From: Streptomyces sp. DT2A-34
GTDB taxonomy: Bacteria; Actinomycetota; Actinomycetes; Streptomycetales; Streptomycetaceae
Direction of reading: 5' to 3'
DNA length: 64,000 nucleotides
Assembly: GCF_030499515.1 (NCBI RefSeq)
Contig: NZ_JASTWJ010000001.1
Location: 9,652,001 to 9,716,000, forward strand
Shown here: positions 55,224 to 63,793 of the stretch, one piece after another
Layout: each line of letters begins with the position of its first letter
Numbering within the stretch: the stretch's first letter is position 1
Notes under the pieces: generated by a model
Told to the model about the DNA's origin: nothing
What the model saw: only the letters and a program-made list of their open reading frames with translations
Databases searched by the model: none
Translations under genes and position numbers: made by a program

Positions 55224-56183
55224 GTGGAGCTGGAGCTGCGGCATCTGCGTGTGCTGTGCGCGATCGCCGACGCGGGAAGCGTGGGCCGGGCCGCGGCCGA
55301 CCTCGGGTACTCGCAGCCCGCCGTGAGCACCCAACTCCGGCGCATCGAAGGGCACTTCGGTGAGCCGCTGTTCGAGCGCGGCCCGGCGGGCGTGCGGCCG
55401 ACTCCGTACGGCGTCGAGGTGGTCGCCCAGGCCCGGGACGTCCTGGCCCGCGCCGCCGCGATCGGGCGCCGTACCGGACCCGGCGCGGCGTCGGCTCCTC
55501 GGACCCTGCGCGTGGCGGCGACGAACTCCCCGATGCTGGCGGGCATGGTGTCCGGGGTCCGCGCCCGGCTTCCGGAGGTCTCGCTCGCGGTGAGCAGTGT
55601 GTACGCCTCCTCGCGCATCGTCGAGCTCCTGGAGGAGAGTGCGGCGGACGTGGCCATCGCCGCGGACTACCCGGGAAAGGAGCTGGAGCACTCGGAGGCG
55701 GTGGCCCACCGCGGGATCGTCACCGAGCCGAACTTCGTGGCCCTGCCCTCCCGGCATCCGCTCGCCCGGCGCCCTCAGATCGCCCTCGCCGATCTGGCCG
55801 AGGAGGCCTGGTTCCTGACGCCGGACGACGGGGCCGGCTGGCCCGGCGTCTTCCACGCGGCCTGCGCGGCGGCCGGCTTCACGCCGAAGGCGGTGCACGA
55901 ATTCCTCGGCGACCGGCTGCAGTTGCAGGGGATGATCGCCGACGGGCTCGGCGTGGCCGTCGTCCAGGCGACGACCCGGCCGATCCCCCAGGTCGTCGTA
56001 AAGCCGCTGATCGGTACGCCGTTGTGGTGCCGCTATGTGCTGGCCTGGCGGCGTGACACGGTCACCGAGCCGGCGGTCGACGCGCTGTTGCAGTCCGCCA
56101 CCAGCGCCTACCGCGAACTCGTCGCGCGCTCCCCCCGCTTGCGGACGTGGGCGGCGCGCACGTGGAGCGTGCCCAAGGCGTAG
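55224..56183 (+). CDS. LysR-family transcriptional regulator
   Basis: A 319-residue regulator: N-terminal winged helix (LELRHLRVLCAIADAGSVGRAAADL split over 2-25, SQPAVSTQLRRIE about 32-44), then a substrate-binding type effector domain (about 90-300). GTG start with GAGGGAG upstream. It faces away from the long-form GAPDH gene, the usual arrangement for a LysR protein and its target. No clear T-n11-A palindrome stands out in the gap. Confidence 0.9.
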   Translation: MELELRHLRVLCAIADAGSVGRAAADLGYSQPAVSTQLRRIEGHFGEPLFERGPAGVRPTPYGVEVVAQARDVLARAAAIGRRTGPGAASAPRTLRVAATNSPMLAGMVSGVRARLPEVSLAVSSVYASSRIVELLEESAADVAIAADYPGKELEHSEAVAHRGIVTEPNFVALPSRHPLARRPQIALADLAEEAWFLTPDDGAGWPGVFHAACAAAGFTPKAVHEFLGDRLQLQGMIADGLGVAVVQATTRPIPQVVVKPLIGTPLWCRYVLAWRRDTVTEPAVDALLQSATSAYRELVARSPRLRTWAARTWSVPKA

Positions 56184-56319
56184 CCGACGCCGGAGGTTAT
56201 GGCTCGACAGTGCCATGTGCTATGTCACACGCCATTGTTGAGGCAGGTTGGCGCTGGGACAGTGCCTCACACGCCTCAGCACCCTTATCGAGGCGCATCA
56301 CATCCGTGGAGGAACCCAG

Positions 56320-58290
56320 ATGCGCTACCGCTTCGTGCTGCCCAGACGCACGGCCGGCGCCCTCGCCGTCTGCGCCACGCTCTCCGGCCTGCTGTCGACG
56401 CCCGCGCTCGCGGCACCCCCGGCCGACACCGGCCACACCGCCGCCGCGACCTCGCCCCGGAAGGCGACGCAACCACCACCGCCGACCGGCGCGCGGGCCA
56501 ACACGGCCGTCCGTCCCGCCGTAGACAGGCAGCCGCTCACCCCGGACCGACTCCCGCCCCTGGCACCGACGTCCGCACCGACCCCGCCGCGTACGGACGC
56601 CGCCGAGAAGGCGGCCTCGTGCAGCCCGGACGACTTCGGCCGCCGGACCGGCGCCGAACTCGTCGCGTTCGTCAGGGCCTCGACCACGGACTGCGTCAAC
56701 AGCCTGTTCTCGGTGACTGGTTCGGACGCCCGCGACATCTTCCGTGAGTCCCAGATGGTCACCGTCGCGAAGGCTTTCACGCGTACGGCGCGGACCTATC
56801 GCGGCGACAACTCGGCCCGCGTGTGGCAGCTCGTCCTGTTCCTGCGCGCCGGCTACTACGTGCAGTTCAACCACCCGGACGACGTCGGCCCGTACGGCGC
56901 ACCCCTGGCCCGCAACACCACCAGCGGCCTGGACACCTTCTTCGCGCGCCCCCACTCCAGGGACGTCACCGCGGCCAACGGCGACGTGCTGGGCGAGGTC
57001 GTCGTCCTCACCGACAGCGCCGACCAGCAGGCCCGCTATCTGAAGATCTACCGGCGGACGCTGAACGCGTACGACAGCTCCTACGACGCCATCCGCAGCA
57101 TGCTGGCCGCCGTCAACGCCGTCTACACCCCGCTCTGGCGCGGCAATTGGAACCCGGCCTACGTCAGCGCCGTCGCCGCCGACCCGTCCATCGTCCGGAC
57201 CCTCCGCAGGTTCGCGCTCGACCACCTCGACCTGCTCGCCACCGACCGGGCGTACCTGGCGTCCAACGCCGGGATGAACCTGGCGCGTTATGTCGAACAC
57301 CCGGCACTGCGAGCCACGGTGCGCCCCCTGGCCAGGGAACTGCTGGGCGCCTCGCGGATCACCGGCCCCACGGCCGGACTGTGGGTGGCGGTGGCGACCC
57401 AGGCCGAGCACTACGACGGCCCCAACTGCTCCTACTACGGCGTCTGTGACCTCGCCGGCCAGCTGACCAGGGCGGCCCTGCCGATCACCCACTCCTGCGA
57501 CGCCACGCACACCATCCGGGCCCAGGCGCTCACGTCGGCCGACCTCGACGCGGCGTGCGCCAGCGTGCTGGGGCAGGACCGGTACTTCCACGATCTCGTG
57601 CGGGACGACGGCCCCATACCCGGGCAGTATCTGTCGACCCTCGACCTCGTCGTCTTCGCCGGCAGCGCCGACTACCGGACCTACGCCGGGGCGATCTTCG
57701 GGATCAGCACGGACAACGGCGGCATGACCCTGATCGGAGACCCCGCGGACCCCGGCAACGAACCGTTCGCCGTCATGTACCAGAAGAGCCGGGACGACGG
57801 ACACGCGGCCAGGATCTGGAACCTCAACCACGAGTACACGCACTACCTGGACGCCCGGTACAACATGAAGGGCGACTTCGCCGAGCAGACGTCGGTGCCG
57901 GACGTGTGGTGGATCGAGGGCCTGGCCGAGTACGTCTCCTACGGCTACCGCGGGATCACCGACGAGCAGGCGGTCGCGGAGGCGGGCAAGCACACGTACC
58001 GGCTGAGCACGCTGTTCCAGAACACCTACGCCAACAGCGACGTGACCCGCACCTACCCGTGGGGCTACCTCGCGGTCCGCTACATGTTCGAGCGTCACCC
58101 GGCCGACATCCACCGCATGCTGGCCCGCTTCCGCGTCGGTGACTACGCGGGCGGCCACGCCGTCTACGCCACCGACATCGGCACCCGGTACGACGCCGAC
58201 TTCGACCAGTGGCTGACGGCGTGCGCCGCCGGCGCCTGCAACACCCCCGCAGCCGTCAGCCGAGATCGGTCTGCGGTATCTGCACGCTGA
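56320..58290 (+). CDS. Secreted M9-type microbial collagenase
   Basis: A 656-residue secreted metalloprotease. Signal peptide about 1-31, a Pro/Ala-rich stretch (35-95), an activator-like helical domain (about 100-370; M9 N-terminal region) and the peptidase domain (about 400-630) with the zinc site H504-E505-Y-T-H508 and a downstream Glu in WWIEGLAEYVSYG. It should cleave collagen-like proteins outside the cell. No PKD or collagen-binding domains follow, so it is a short form. The last 12 residues after ACNTP overlap a convergent gene fragment and may be read-through into it. ATG with GGAGGAA upstream. Confidence 0.9.
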   Translation: MRYRFVLPRRTAGALAVCATLSGLLSTPALAAPPADTGHTAAATSPRKATQPPPPTGARANTAVRPAVDRQPLTPDRLPPLAPTSAPTPPRTDAAEKAASCSPDDFGRRTGAELVAFVRASTTDCVNSLFSVTGSDARDIFRESQMVTVAKAFTRTARTYRGDNSARVWQLVLFLRAGYYVQFNHPDDVGPYGAPLARNTTSGLDTFFARPHSRDVTAANGDVLGEVVVLTDSADQQARYLKIYRRTLNAYDSSYDAIRSMLAAVNAVYTPLWRGNWNPAYVSAVAADPSIVRTLRRFALDHLDLLATDRAYLASNAGMNLARYVEHPALRATVRPLARELLGASRITGPTAGLWVAVATQAEHYDGPNCSYYGVCDLAGQLTRAALPITHSCDATHTIRAQALTSADLDAACASVLGQDRYFHDLVRDDGPIPGQYLSTLDLVVFAGSADYRTYAGAIFGISTDNGGMTLIGDPADPGNEPFAVMYQKSRDDGHAARIWNLNHEYTHYLDARYNMKGDFAEQTSVPDVWWIEGLAEYVSYGYRGITDEQAVAEAGKHTYRLSTLFQNTYANSDVTRTYPWGYLAVRYMFERHPADIHRMLARFRVGDYAGGHAVYATDIGTRYDADFDQWLTACAAGACNTPAAVSRDRSAVSAR

Positions 58291-58787
58291 TCAGCTCCCC
58301 GGAGCGCGGGTCGACGGTAAGCCCCCGCCCGGGCCTGCGGTTGCGCAGCTGAGCGTGGGTCAGCCGGACGCCCAGGACGTCGCCCTCCATCAGGCTCTGG
58401 GGGTCCAGCAGGACACCCTTGCGCTGCCGTTTGAGGGCGCTCAGCCAGCCCCTCGCACCCGCCATGGTGTCGCCCGTGGCCGCGGCGGCCACGCCGATGC
58501 CGCGTTCCCTGCCGGACCCGACCAGCGCCCGAAGGTCCTGGTCGATGCCCGGCAGGGGCAGCAGGTCGGCGTCGTCGACGAGGACCACGCGAGGCCCGCT
58601 GCCCGCCCCCACGGCGGCGGCGAACTCCGCTTCCGTGGGCGCCCGGGACGCCAGCAGCTGTACTCCCGGATGTGCCTCCAGGGCGCGCAGCGGCGAGTCC
58701 CGCGGAGTGAGGACGACGAGCCGGGTGCCGGAGGCGAGCAGCGAGACGGCGAGACTCGCCAGCGTCGTGCTGCGGCCCGAGCCGGGC
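58256..58787 (-). pseudogene. 5'-truncated FtsK/EccC-like ATPase fragment
   Basis: The leftward frame encodes a Walker A (PGSGRSTTLA), Walker B (VVLVDDADLL) and an end VRLTHAQLRNRRPGRGL...ISVQIPQ, i.e. the last ATPase domain of a large FtsK/SpoIIIE-type protein, about 175 residues. Everything upstream of the P-loop is missing: the homology stops at about 58787, where a different gene begins on the other strand. No start codon or ribosome site fits. Its stop lies within the end of the collagenase frame (35-bp overlap). Confidence 0.78.
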
Positions 58788-59168
58788 GTCACCGGCCCGA
58801 AGTACGGGTGCGGCCTCGGCGTGTGCCAGGCGTGCACGAGCCACATCAACGGCATGGCGTTCAACCCCTGTTCGGTCCCCGTGGAGGACCTGCGCCCCAC
58901 CGACGAGGTCACCACCATCGAGGGCCTGCCCGCCACGGTCGGCAAGGCGCTCCACCCCATGCGGGAGGCCTGGCTGGAGTACGACGTCGCCCAGTGCGGC
59001 TACTGCCAGCCCGGCCAGATCATGACCGCCGTCGCCAAGGTCAGCCAGGCCCGCGAGGAGGGCCGCGAGATCAGCGAGGCCGACCTCGACGAGATCCGCA
59101 ACGTCTGCCCATGCGGGACGTACGACCGCATCCGCGAGGCGATCGTGGCGGGCGCCGAGAAGTACTGA
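58783..59168 (+). pseudogene. 5'-truncated [2Fe-2S] subunit of an isoquinoline 1-oxidoreductase-type molybdoenzyme
   Basis: From TGPKYGCGLGVCQACTSHING onward (split at the start, cysteines at the first [2Fe-2S] cluster) to QCGYCQPGQIM and NVCPCGTYDRIREAI (second cluster), the frame matches the small iron-sulfur subunit of xanthine-oxidase-family enzymes. The first 40 or so residues, with the rest of the plant-ferredoxin fold, are absent. The other subunits (molybdenum-binding, FAD) are not downstream. The cut point coincides with that of the FtsK fragment, so both genes lost their 5' ends in one event. Confidence 0.82.
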
Positions 59169-59190
59169 ACGTGCCGCGTGGCCGAAGGAG

Positions 59191-60150
59191 TCACCCGTCG
59201 CGGAGGATCCCCAGCAGGTGGTCGCGGACCAGGGCGACATGCGGGTTGCCGGACGAGCCCGGCCGCTCGACGAGGAAGGCGGTGTTGATGGGCGGGTCGT
59301 CCGGGGCGTGCAGCAGGATCAGCGCGCCCGAGGCCAGCTCGGCCGCGCACAGGTAACGGGGGAGCACGCTGAACCCCGTACCGCCCGCCACCGCGGCCTT
59401 CACCGCGTTCAGGTCGGGCATGGTGACCGCCGGGTGGCGCACCAGGCGCCTGCCGAAGACGTGACGCCAGTAGCGGCGCACGATCGGCACGTCCTCGGCG
59501 TAGGCCACCAGCGGCACGCCGTGCAGCGCGGCGGGCCCGTCGGCCGCGATCCGCGCCGCCGAGCCGATGCGCTCCGCCCAGGCGGGGGCCGCGACCAGCA
59601 CGAACTCCTCGTCCAGCAGAGCCACCGAGGCCAGGGCGCGACCGCGCGGCCGGTAGGTCGAGATCACCAGGTCGTAGCGGCCCGCCCGCAGCTCCTCCAG
59701 GAGCGGGTCGGTCAGGCCGGGGGTGATGCGCAGCCGTACGCCTCTGTCGACCAGCGGCGCGAGGGCCGGCATGACGCGGTGCGTGAGCAGTTCGGCCGGA
59801 CCGGCGAGATGCACCGGCTCCGGCTGGTGGACGTCGGGGGAGCCGCCCTGACCTGTGACGCCGGCGAGGGCGTCCAGCGGCTCGACGACCCGGGCGGCGA
59901 GTTCGTCCGCGTAGGGAGCCGGGCTGACGCCGCGCGCCAGACGCTGGAACAGCTCCCGGTCCAGCTGCCGCTCCAGCGAGCGGATCTGCGTGGTGACCGT
60001 CGGCTGGGACAGACCCAGGAGACGGGCGGCGGCGGTGAAGGAGCCGGTGCGGTACACGGCCAGGAAAGTGCGCAACAGGTTCAGGTCCACTTGCGCCGCA
60101 CCGCCGGGCTGGACGCTCTCCCCCTCTCCATTGGAATCCTTATGTCTCAT
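59191..60150 (-). CDS. LysR-family transcriptional regulator
   Basis: A LysR protein with LLRTFLAVYRTGSFTAAARLLGLSQPTVTTQIRSLE (helix-turn-helix, in pieces over residues 24-58) and an effector-binding domain. Start uncertain: ATG at 60150 (319 residues), ATG at 60156, or GTG at 60090 (299 residues) that begins VDLNLLRTF as most LysR proteins do. The ATG choices fall inside a 12-bp-arm palindrome, the likely operator, which favours the GTG. Divergent from the DJ-1/permease operon, its probable target. Confidence 0.88.
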   Translation of the reverse strand: MRHKDSNGEGESVQPGGAAQVDLNLLRTFLAVYRTGSFTAAARLLGLSQPTVTTQIRSLERQLDRELFQRLARGVSPAPYADELAARVVEPLDALAGVTGQGGSPDVHQPEPVHLAGPAELLTHRVMPALAPLVDRGVRLRITPGLTDPLLEELRAGRYDLVISTYRPRGRALASVALLDEEFVLVAAPAWAERIGSAARIAADGPAALHGVPLVAYAEDVPIVRRYWRHVFGRRLVRHPAVTMPDLNAVKAAVAGGTGFSVLPRYLCAAELASGALILLHAPDDPPINTAFLVERPGSSGNPHVALVRDHLLGILRDG

Positions 60151-60177
60151 ATGCATGAGCCTATTGGATTCCAATGG
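60128..60177. promoter_or_regulatory. Large palindrome between LysR and DJ-1 genes
   Basis: CCATTGGAATCC (60128-60139) and GGATTCCAATGG (60166-60177) are perfect 12-bp inverted arms 26 bp apart. Inside lies a second palindrome, CTCAT-atgc-ATGAG (60146-60159). The size and dyad suit a LysR regulator that binds two sites and controls its own gene and the divergent operon. Confidence 0.75.
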
Positions 60178-60234
60178 CAGGACGTGCGTACGGTCGAGGC
60201 GACGACCTACTGGACCCTCTCGAAAGAGCACCCC

Positions 60235-60927
60235 ATGTCGAAGATCCTCTTCGTGATGACCGGCGCCGACCACTGGACGCTGGCCGACGGCACCAAGCAC
60301 CCCACCGGCTTCTGGGCCGAGGAGGCGGCAGCCCCGTACGAGGCGTTCAAGGCCGCCGGCCACGAGGTCGTCGTGGCCACGCCGGGCGGCGTCGTACCGC
60401 CCGTCGACCAGGGCAGCCTCGCGGCCGAGGCCAACGGCGGACAGGAGAACGCCGACCGGATCGCCGCCGTACTCGCCGCGATGACGGAGCTGCGGGAGCC
60501 GATCCGGCTGGAGGACGTGAACCTCGACGACTACGCCGCCGTGTTCTACCCCGGCGGCCACGGCCCGATGGAGGACCTGGCGGTCGACGCCGACTCCGGC
60601 AGGCTGCTGACCCGCGCCCTGGAGTCCGGCAAGCCGCTCGGCGTCGTCTGCCACGCCCCGGCCGCACTGCTCGCCGCCGAGGCCGACGGCACCAACGCCT
60701 TCGCCGGCTACCGGGTGGCCGCGTTCACCAACGCCGAGGAGACCCAGGCCGGCCTCGCCGACCAGGCCAAGTGGCTGCTGCAGGACCGGCTCACCGAGGC
60801 CGGCGTCCAGGTCCAGGTGGGCGAGCCGTGGGTCCCGAACGTGGTCGTCGACCGCAACCTGGTCACCGGCCAGAACCCCGCCTCCTCCGCCCCGCTCGCC
60901 GCCGAACTGCTGAAGAAGCTGGGCTGA
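60235..60927 (+). CDS. DJ-1/PfpI-family protein, Hsp31-like glyoxalase III or deglycase type
   Basis: A 230-residue protein of the class I amidotransferase-like fold. The nucleophile Cys sits in VVCHAPAALL (about 141-150), a Glu lies in TGFWAEEAA (about 22-30), and FYPGGHGPMEDL (about 105) forms the oxyanion region. It matches the Hsp31/YhbO-type single-domain enzymes that detoxify methylglyoxal without cofactor. First gene of an operon probably controlled by the divergent LysR protein. Confidence 0.88.
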   Translation: MSKILFVMTGADHWTLADGTKHPTGFWAEEAAAPYEAFKAAGHEVVVATPGGVVPPVDQGSLAAEANGGQENADRIAAVLAAMTELREPIRLEDVNLDDYAAVFYPGGHGPMEDLAVDADSGRLLTRALESGKPLGVVCHAPAALLAAEADGTNAFAGYRVAAFTNAEETQAGLADQAKWLLQDRLTEAGVQVQVGEPWVPNVVVDRNLVTGQNPASSAPLAAELLKKLG

Positions 60928-61007
60928 GCCCCGGGCACCCACCGGCTCGACGGCCGCTGATCGGCGTCCGTCTTCCCCGGCGGGGGGAGCGGTGCGACGA
61001 TTCCGGG

Positions 61008-62510
61008 ATGATCACATCCCCGGACCCACGCGACGACCGCACCCCGGGCCGAAGGCTCCAGGTGGAGACCCACGGTCTCGACGTGATCGCCGACGCCGAA
61101 CGCAAAGGCACGCCCCGCACCCTGTTCTGGCCCTGGTTCGGCGCCAACGTGTCCATCCTGGGCCTGAGTTACGGTGCCTTCGCGCTCGGCTTCGGGATCT
61201 CCTTCTGGCAGGCGCTGTTCGCCGGAGTCATCGGCATCGTCTTCTCGTTCCTGCTGTGCGGGTTCGTCGCCGTCGCCGGAAAGCGCGGCTCCGCGCCGAC
61301 GATGGTGCTCGGCCGCGCCGCCTACGGCGTGCGCGGCAACCGCCTGCCGTCGGTGATCTCCTGGGTCCTCACCGTCGGCTGGGAGACCGTGCTGTGCGCC
61401 CTGGCCACCATGGCCACCGCGACCGTGTTCGGCCGGCTCGGCTGGGGCGGCGGCACCGGGACCAAGGTGATCGCCCTCGTCCTGGTCGGGGCGCTGACCG
61501 TCGTCGTCGGCGTCATGGGCTTCGACCTCATCATGCGGCTGCAGACCGTGATCACCGTGGTCACGGGCGTGCTCACCGTCGTCTACGTCGCCCTGGTCGC
61601 CGACCACATCCACTGGTCCACCGTCAGCGCCCTGCCGGCGGGCTCCGCCCAGGAGTTCATCGGCGCGCTCGTCTTCATGATGACCGGCTTCGGCCTCGGC
61701 TGGGTCAACGCGGCCGCCGACTACTCCCGCTATCTGCCGCGCACCGCGTCGAGCCGGGGCGTGATCGGCTGGACCGCCTTCGGTGCCTCACTGGCGCCGC
61801 TGCTCCTGCTGGTCTTCGGCCTCCTGCTGGCCGGTTCCTCCAGCGAACTCAGCGCCGCCGTCGCCGCGGACCCCATCGGCGCGCTGACGACGATCCTGCC
61901 GACCTGGTTCCTGGTGCCGTTCGCCGTCGTCGCCGTCCTCGGCCTCGTCGGCGGCGCGGTCCTCGACATCTACTCGTCCGGCCTGGCCCTGCTCTCGGCG
62001 GGCCTGCGCGTGCCCCGCTACCTGGCCGCGCTGATCGACGGCGTACTGATGATCGTGGGCTCGATCTACATCGTGTTCGTCGCCGACGACTTCCTCGGCC
62101 CGTTCATGGGCTTCCTCACCACCCTCGGCGTCCCCATCGCCGCCTGGTGCGGCATCATGCTCGCCGACCTGACCCTGCGCCGCCGCGACTACGACGAACC
62201 CGACCTCTACCGCCCGACCGGCCGCTACGGCGACGTACCGCTCACCCCGCTGCTCCTGACCCTCACGGCCACCGCCCTCGGCTGGGGCCTGGTCACCAAC
62301 TCGACGGCGAGTTGGCTGGACTGGCAGGGCTATCTGCTCGGCCCCCTGGGCCTCGGCGGCAGGTCCGGCGCCTGGGCCTACGCCAACCTCGGCGTCCTCG
62401 CTGCCCTCACGCTCGGCTTCCTCGGCACGCTGGTGCTGTGGCGCGGACGCGTCCGCGCACAGGAGGCGCGGACACCGAGCCCGACGTCGGACGAGGAGGC
62501 GACCGTATGA
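61008..62510 (+). CDS. NCS1-family permease (cytosine/purine or related)
   Basis: A 500-residue membrane protein with about 12 hydrophobic helices and the NCS1 start LFWPWFGANVSILGLSYG. GWVNAAADYSRYLPR lies in the middle, the cytosine-permease CodB-like pattern. Substrates of the family include cytosine, allantoin, hydantoins, thiamine and pyridoxine. The stop overlaps the ATG of the isochorismatase-type hydrolase (ATGA), which suggests the imported compound or its product is hydrolysed by that enzyme. ATG 61008 is preceded by a weak ribosome site. Confidence 0.9.
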   Translation: MITSPDPRDDRTPGRRLQVETHGLDVIADAERKGTPRTLFWPWFGANVSILGLSYGAFALGFGISFWQALFAGVIGIVFSFLLCGFVAVAGKRGSAPTMVLGRAAYGVRGNRLPSVISWVLTVGWETVLCALATMATATVFGRLGWGGGTGTKVIALVLVGALTVVVGVMGFDLIMRLQTVITVVTGVLTVVYVALVADHIHWSTVSALPAGSAQEFIGALVFMMTGFGLGWVNAAADYSRYLPRTASSRGVIGWTAFGASLAPLLLLVFGLLLAGSSSELSAAVAADPIGALTTILPTWFLVPFAVVAVLGLVGGAVLDIYSSGLALLSAGLRVPRYLAALIDGVLMIVGSIYIVFVADDFLGPFMGFLTTLGVPIAAWCGIMLADLTLRRRDYDEPDLYRPTGRYGDVPLTPLLLTLTATALGWGLVTNSTASWLDWQGYLLGPLGLGGRSGAWAYANLGVLAALTLGFLGTLVLWRGRVRAQEARTPSPTSDEEATV

Positions 62511-63055
62511 CCACCGGATGGCTCGCCGTCATCGACATGCAGCGCGTCTTCGCCGACGCCGGCAGCCCCTGGGCCTCCCCACGCTTCGCCGAAGCTGCGG
62601 CAGGCGTACGGCGCCTGCTGCCGGCCTTCGGGGACAGGGTCACGTTCACCCGTTTCGTGGCACCCGGCGAACCGGAAGGGGCCTGGCGGGCGTACTACGA
62701 GCAGCACCCCTTCGCCCTGCAACCTCCGGACGCCCGACTGTGGCAGCTGACGGACGAGTTCGTGGATCAGGCACAGCACGTGCTGGACGCCACCACCTTC
62801 GGCAAATGGACCCCGGAACTGGCCCGACGCACCGCCCCGGCGGGCCCCCTGGTCCTGGCCGGTGTCAGCACCGACTGCTGCGTCCTGTCGACGGCGCTGG
62901 CGGCCGCCGACGCGGGCGTCGAGGTGCTGGTCGTCGCCGACGCCTGCGCGGGTGCGGACGACGACTCGCACGCCAAGGCGTTGCAGGTGCTGGACCTGTA
63001 CCGGCCGTTGATCCGGGTGACGACGGTCGCCGAACTGCTGGAGGGGACGACATGA
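62507..63055 (+). CDS. Isochorismatase-like cysteine hydrolase
   Basis: A 182-residue enzyme: catalytic Asp in VIDMQRVFAD (about 8-17), Lys in FGKWTPEL (about 101), Cys in VSTDCCVLSTALAA (about 120-133). The cis-peptide GVSTDC motif is clear. The family cleaves amides such as nicotinamide, N-carbamoyl compounds and ureidoacrylate. With the NCS1 permease just upstream, a role in using a pyrimidine-, purine- or hydantoin-derived amide is plausible. It overlaps the genes on both sides by four bases. Confidence 0.9.
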   Translation: MTTGWLAVIDMQRVFADAGSPWASPRFAEAAAGVRRLLPAFGDRVTFTRFVAPGEPEGAWRAYYEQHPFALQPPDARLWQLTDEFVDQAQHVLDATTFGKWTPELARRTAPAGPLVLAGVSTDCCVLSTALAAADAGVEVLVVADACAGADDDSHAKALQVLDLYRPLIRVTTVAELLEGTT

Positions 63056-63793
63056 GCCACCCGCGTCGCCTGGCCCTCGTCGGCGGAGGTTTCTCCACCG
63101 ACGAGGACGGCCTGTTGGACGACTGGGTACTGCGACATGCGCGGGCGCCTCGCCCCAGGGTCTGCTTCCTGCCCACCGCCAGCGGTGACGCGCCCGCGTA
63201 CATCGAGAAGTTCCTCGCCGCCTTCCGCGACCGGCCGGACTGCGAGCCCTCCGTCCTGCGGCTGTTCGAGAGGGAGCTCGACGACGACGCGCTGCGCGCG
63301 TTCGTGCTCGCTCAGGACGTCATCTATGTGGGCGGCGGCAACACCGCGAACCTCCTCGCCGTGTGGCGCGCACGGCGTGGACCGCCTGCTGCGCGAGGCC
63401 TACGACCAGGGAAGCCTGCTCTGCGGTATCAGCGCGGGCGCCAACTGCTGGGCCGAGAGCTCGCTCACCGACTCCTTCGGCCCGCTCACGTTCCTGCCGG
63501 ACGGCCTGGGCCTGCTGCCGGGTTCGGTGTGCCCGCACTACGACAGCGAACCCGGGCGCCGCCCTTCCTACCGGTCGGCCGTGGCGACGGGCGCCCTGCC
63601 CGCCGGATGGGCCCTCGACGACGGCACCGGAGCCCTCTTCACGGACGGTCGGCTCACGGAGGCCGTCTCCCGGGCTTCGGGCGCGTCCGTGTACCGGGTG
63701 ACGGGCGGGGGCGGTGAGGCCGGCGAGCGAGCGCTTCCGTGCCGGGTCCTCACCGCTCGGCGATCACGGCTCAGAGGTCTCGGATTCGAGTGA
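63052..63793 (+). pseudogene. S51-family peptidase gene with a frameshift
   Basis: MSHPRRLALVGGGFSTDEDG through YVGGGNTANLLAVWRA is the N-terminal half of a peptidase E-like S51 enzyme. The catalytic Ser motif CGISAGANCW and the rest continue in another frame to 63793. The break is at 63365-63370, where 'WR-x-HGVDRLLREA' is expected but the DNA has one base instead of a codon between CGC and CAC. Repaired length is about 247 residues. The family cuts Asp-X dipeptides or cyanophycin. Fourth gene of the operon (ATGA overlap). Mutation or assembly error are both possible. Confidence 0.82.
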
